From Chryseobacterium bernardetii (GTDB lineage Bacteria > Bacteroidota > Bacteroidia > Flavobacteriales > Weeksellaceae): 64,000 nt of DNA. Within the stretch, counting starts at the first letter, position 1; each line of letters starts with the position of its first letter. Under the pieces are notes generated by a model. The model saw nothing but the letters and a program-made list of their open reading frames with translations. It was not told the origin of the DNA and ran no database searches. Shown here one piece after another: positions 61,901 to 64,000 of the stretch. A program made the position numbers and the translations under genes. The stretch is from positions 1,837,001 through 1,901,000 of the forward strand of contig NZ_CP033932.1 in assembly GCF_003815975.1 (NCBI RefSeq). Reading direction: 5' to 3'.

Positions 61901-64000
61901 AGATATCCTTAAAGATGGGAAAATGTTGTATGAAAACGGTCTTCCTTCACCAGGAACAGCATCAGCTACAACAACTTCAAATTGGGGAGTACAGCCAAAG
62001 CAGCCACCTATTCTATATGCATTCTCTACAGAAGGAGATGGAAGAAAAGCACAGGATGTGGGATATGACGGTTTGAGTTCAGACCAGGAAGCAATGAGAT
62101 TCGGGAATACTTTTGTAAACCCCGTAACCAATATTGTTGACCCTGCTGTGGATGACTTTGTGTTCTATATGTCAGATAAATTCACGGGTAATCAGGCTGC
62201 TTCATTGGTTGAGCGTTACAAATACTTCAGAAACCCTGATGGAAACTCAGAAGCAAATTCACTGAGTGTGGCTTCACAAACTCCGGATGCTGAAGATATC
62301 AACAGAGACTATAACCTGGATCAGATTGAAAGCTATAATGAGTACCCGATAAAATTAGATCAGGCCAGTCTTTCATTAGGGGCTGAGAATAATATTGTTG
62401 ATGTTAAAACAGTGAAAGCTGTTTTCCAGAACGGACAGTCTGCTGATGTGAAATGGTACCTGTTCAGAATTCCGGTTGCCAAGTTTGATAAAACACAGGG
62501 AGCCCATAGTGAAACAGTTCTTAATAATGTAAGATTTGCAAGATTAATGCTTACAGGATTCGAAAACACTTCTACTTTGAGATTCGGGACAATGGATCTT
62601 GTAAGATCAGACTGGAGAAAGTATCCTAAAACTCTTGCACCTTATTCAAATAAAGAATTAGAGCCGGTAGCGGATGAAGGGGCAGCAGCAGATTCAGAGA
62701 TTGAAAAACTGGAAGTAGGAAGTGTAAATATAGAAGAAAATGCTCTTAACCAGCCACCTTATGTATTGCCTCCTGGAATTGACAGACAGGTTTTAAGTGG
62801 AAATGCAGGTGCACAAAGACAGAATGAAGCTTCATTGTATTTGAAAGCTAATGAGTTGAGACCAGGTAAAGCACAGGGGGTATTCAAAAATACAAGTCTG
62901 GATATGAGAAGATATAAAAAGTTAAAACTTTTTGTGCATGCTCATGAGCCATTAGGTAGAGTAATAGGATTGGATAAAGCAACTAAATTCTTTATTCGTT
63001 TCGGAAATGATGCTACAGATAACTATTATGAATATGAAGCGTCTTTAAGGCTTACTTCAACTTCGGCAACAGCTCCAATGGAAATCTGGCCAATGGAAAA
63101 TGAAGTGAACCTTGATATTCAGAATTTTGTGGATGCTAAGATCAGAAGAGATAAAATGTATGCTGATAAAATTATGCAGAGATTCCTTGATCCTGCTTTT
63201 GGAGGAGGTGATAACCAGAAAAGAATTTATATTAAAGGACGCCCAAGCTTAGGGAATGTGACAACCATTATGATTGGTATTAGGAATGGAATACCTAGGG
63301 ACGAAACAGGTTTAAATATAAACAGAATATTATGGGTTAACGAAATCCGTCTTTCCGAAATTGAAAATGATGGTGGATATGCAGGAAATGCAAGTTTAAA
63401 TTTCAACTTAGGAGATTTCGCAACCGTTAATACCAATGCATCATATACCTCAGTAGGATTTGGAAATATTGATTCTAAACCGGCAGAAAGAAATCAGTCA
63501 ACTCAATCAGCATTCAGTATCAATACAGCTATTAATGTGGATAAACTTTTACCGGAAAAGACCGGGGTTAAAATTCCATTAAACTATTCTTACTCACAAA
63601 CCATCGAAGATCCGAAGTATAATCCTTTGGATACCGATGTTGAATTCAGCAAAGCTCCAAATAGGGAACAGCTGAAAAAAGTGGCTAGAACATATACGCA
63701 GCAAAGAAGTATCGGAGTGGTTAATATGCGTAAAGAAAGAGTGAATCAGAATAAAAAGCCTAAGTTTTATGATATCGAAAACGTTTCAGTAACGGCGGTG
63801 TATAATGATGATTATTTCAGGGATATTTATACCAAGAGAAATTACAGACAGTATCTGAGAGGATATATTGATTATAACTATACATTTAAGCCATGGGTGA
63901 TAAAACCTTTCAATAAAATGATTAGTGATACTGCAAAATCTACTAAATATCTGAGATGGGTAAAAGAATTTAATATCAACCCTATTCCGACAAGGTTATC
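58929..64000 (+). CDS. sprA: Gliding motility / T9SS protein SprA, 5' part
   Basis: An open frame of 1690 codons runs to the window end without a stop; it has no ATG at its beginning. Reading from GTG at 58929 (TTG at 58926 is the alternative) gives VANNKHFKIFLFLSFLFMSV and SAFAQQA, a signal peptide. The mature sequence contains SprA features: PTAMSPEEYKEYVLALQTRA, LKANYDTQSGFAFENRMNLV, YIDDFEQTTSKISLKEPAAW and VNEIRLSEIENDGGYAGNAS. SprA (about 2300-2400 aa) is the outer-membrane translocon of the type IX secretion system. Some 600-700 residues lie beyond the window. Confidence 0.92.
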   Translation, partial: MANNKHFKIFLFLSFLFMSVSAFAQQAKDTTIIRKQYEIADPTRYEAYFDIKTGMYYVYPKIGNTITGPPTAMSPEEYKEYVLALQTRAYYKEKSEKYNLLFRKDKSDARKKGLIPSVMINNKLFETLFGGNKIEIIPSGYASIDFAGLYQKIDNPLILPQNRTSFTFDIDQRIQLGLLGKVGENLQLKANYDTQSGFAFENRMNLVWQAKGSWKDLQSKGLGNVDKPTEGGEDKIIKRVEFGNVNMPLSTSLIRGSQSLFGVKTEFQLGKTFGTVVLSQQQGEARNIVVQGGGVMNNFKVNVTDYEENQHYFLGHYFLDKYDNALINYPQINSTINITRLEVWVLDQGNSNLAYQKGIIGIRDLGENGGTLPDNSVNNLYDDISKAAGVREAGKDYNGVYQGQSFAGSPPYINGEHFIFNSKARKLNANEFTFQPQLGYISLNQKLNDQQLLAVSYSYTVNGSNKVYKVGEFSEESPVLITKVLKVNNSVDVSSPMWKLMMKNIYSLDAGQVSPDGFILNVYYRDQKTGGKVNYLPDTNVKDLNLLKLLNWDRLNMNGDIQNNKDGTKGDGVFDFVPGITVKPETGRIIFTKVQPFGDYMQQVLGANDPQYVFHDLYDQIKPASGQTTVPQRYTIEGRYKGVQGQGISLGAVNVPQGSVKVSANGVQLSEGVDYTVDYMLGTVTIINENVKQSGQAINISLENQLTFNTQRKRFLGLNLERRFNEHFILGGTVINYSESPLTQKVNFGQEAVNNTMAGINMMYNNQAPYLTRFTDKLPLIKTEAPSNINFKMEAAYLLPGLNNATNNQSYIDDFEQTTSKISLKEPAAWSLASRPEKNTEPPFNIPPTSDDITSGYGRGLLSWYFIDPRFWGVGGKAPGGITPESVSNHASRRVMLSEIYNSRDFVAGDQTFTNTLDISFYPKEKGPYNVNPGTEPAVSRWGGIMRPISVPNFVSSNIEYVEFWMMDPYADGNKLGDNPKLLLHLGNVSEDILKDGKMLYENGLPSPGTASATTTSNWGVQPKQPPILYAFSTEGDGRKAQDVGYDGLSSDQEAMRFGNTFVNPVTNIVDPAVDDFVFYMSDKFTGNQAASLVERYKYFRNPDGNSEANSLSVASQTPDAEDINRDYNLDQIESYNEYPIKLDQASLSLGAENNIVDVKTVKAVFQNGQSADVKWYLFRIPVAKFDKTQGAHSETVLNNVRFARLMLTGFENTSTLRFGTMDLVRSDWRKYPKTLAPYSNKELEPVADEGAAADSEIEKLEVGSVNIEENALNQPPYVLPPGIDRQVLSGNAGAQRQNEASLYLKANELRPGKAQGVFKNTSLDMRRYKKLKLFVHAHEPLGRVIGLDKATKFFIRFGNDATDNYYEYEASLRLTSTSATAPMEIWPMENEVNLDIQNFVDAKIRRDKMYADKIMQRFLDPAFGGGDNQKRIYIKGRPSLGNVTTIMIGIRNGIPRDETGLNINRILWVNEIRLSEIENDGGYAGNASLNFNLGDFATVNTNASYTSVGFGNIDSKPAERNQSTQSAFSINTAINVDKLLPEKTGVKIPLNYSYSQTIEDPKYNPLDTDVEFSKAPNREQLKKVARTYTQQRSIGVVNMRKERVNQNKKPKFYDIENVSVTAVYNDDYFRDIYTKRNYRQYLRGYIDYNYTFKPWVIKPFNKMISDTAKSTKYLRWVKEFNINPIPTRL

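Noticed and set aside
60741..63436. Several minus-strand frames of 69-98 codons within sprA
   Set aside because: They are shadows of the continuous plus-strand sprA frame, which shows clear SprA motifs throughout.
1..64000. CRISPR array or insertion sequence
   Set aside because: No regularly spaced repeats, cas genes or transposase motifs were seen on either strand.

Overview
The window looks like a chromosome segment of a Chryseobacterium-like member of the Bacteroidota (Flavobacteriia, Weeksellaceae). This rests on low GC content, promoters of the TTTG / TAnnTTTG type without clear Shine-Dalgarno sites, type IX secretion (T9SS) proteins and SprA, GLPGLI, DUF3810 and DUF1361 families, and RiPP maturases of the grasp-with-spasm kind. 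The genus is inferred from family content only. No integrase, phage genome, insertion sequence, CRISPR array or rRNA was seen.

Layout. 1-7.5 kb: lower part of a phenylacetate-degradation (paa) gene set on the plus strand: 3HCDH (cut by the window edge), PaaI thioesterase, 3-oxoadipyl-CoA thiolase, PaaY, an esterase and a PaaZ carrying an extra C-terminal domain. The gaps hold related palindromic repeats, and one gap holds a broken four-helix-bundle gene. 7.5-11.7 kb: a DUF4241 protein, a SMUG2-type DNA glycosylase, a T9SS cargo protein, a tail-collar protein and an enoyl-CoA hydratase. 11.7-18 kb: small membrane proteins around a winged-helix regulator with two identical palindromic operator/promoter sites, a Coq4-like protein, DUF4153/DUF4173-like and DUF1361 membrane proteins, and two lipoproteins. 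18-27.4 kb: a secreted subtilase, Dtd, GreA, a HIT protein, ClpX, a T9SS protein, a TlpA-like thioredoxin, and two copies of a promoter-tRNA-Met(CAT)-terminator cassette.

27.6-44.2 kb is the most unusual region. A long minus-strand block encodes, in order of transcription, a membrane-bound TPR-AraC regulator, a grasp-with-spasm precursor, a lipoprotein, the ATP-grasp ligase GwsG, a 61-aa protein, the SPASM protein GwsS, a VKOR-thioredoxin fusion with a degenerate C39-like N-terminus, a 50-aa double-glycine-leader peptide, a C39-peptidase ABC exporter and an HlyD-type adaptor. Divergent from it, a plus-strand block encodes a 57-aa cysteine-free precursor, a prolyl oligopeptidase with a signal peptide, and a class I lanthipeptide dehydratase split into two proteins. 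44.2-52.4 kb: a candidate small RNA, a DUF3810 protease, a sugar MFS transporter, PlsC-like and GtrA-like proteins, a BadF-type kinase and malic enzyme. 52.4-58.3 kb: a second grasp-with-spasm locus with an XRE regulator, a precursor, GwsG, a small protein, GwsS, a lipoprotein, VKOR and thioredoxin as separate genes, and a GLPGLI protein, but no exporter. The window ends with ruvA and the first 5 kb of sprA.

How it works together (inference). Four precursor peptides end their leaders in the same pattern, [LM]-[KR]-x-[ILV], then one or two residues, then a small-residue pair. This fits recognition and cleavage by the single C39 exporter at 29-31 kb. Two precursors would be modified by ATP-grasp/SPASM pairs, one by the split dehydratase, and one (three cysteines) possibly by disulfide formation through the VKOR-thioredoxin proteins. 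The whole may be a multi-product RiPP secretion system in which the second locus depends on the exporter of the first.
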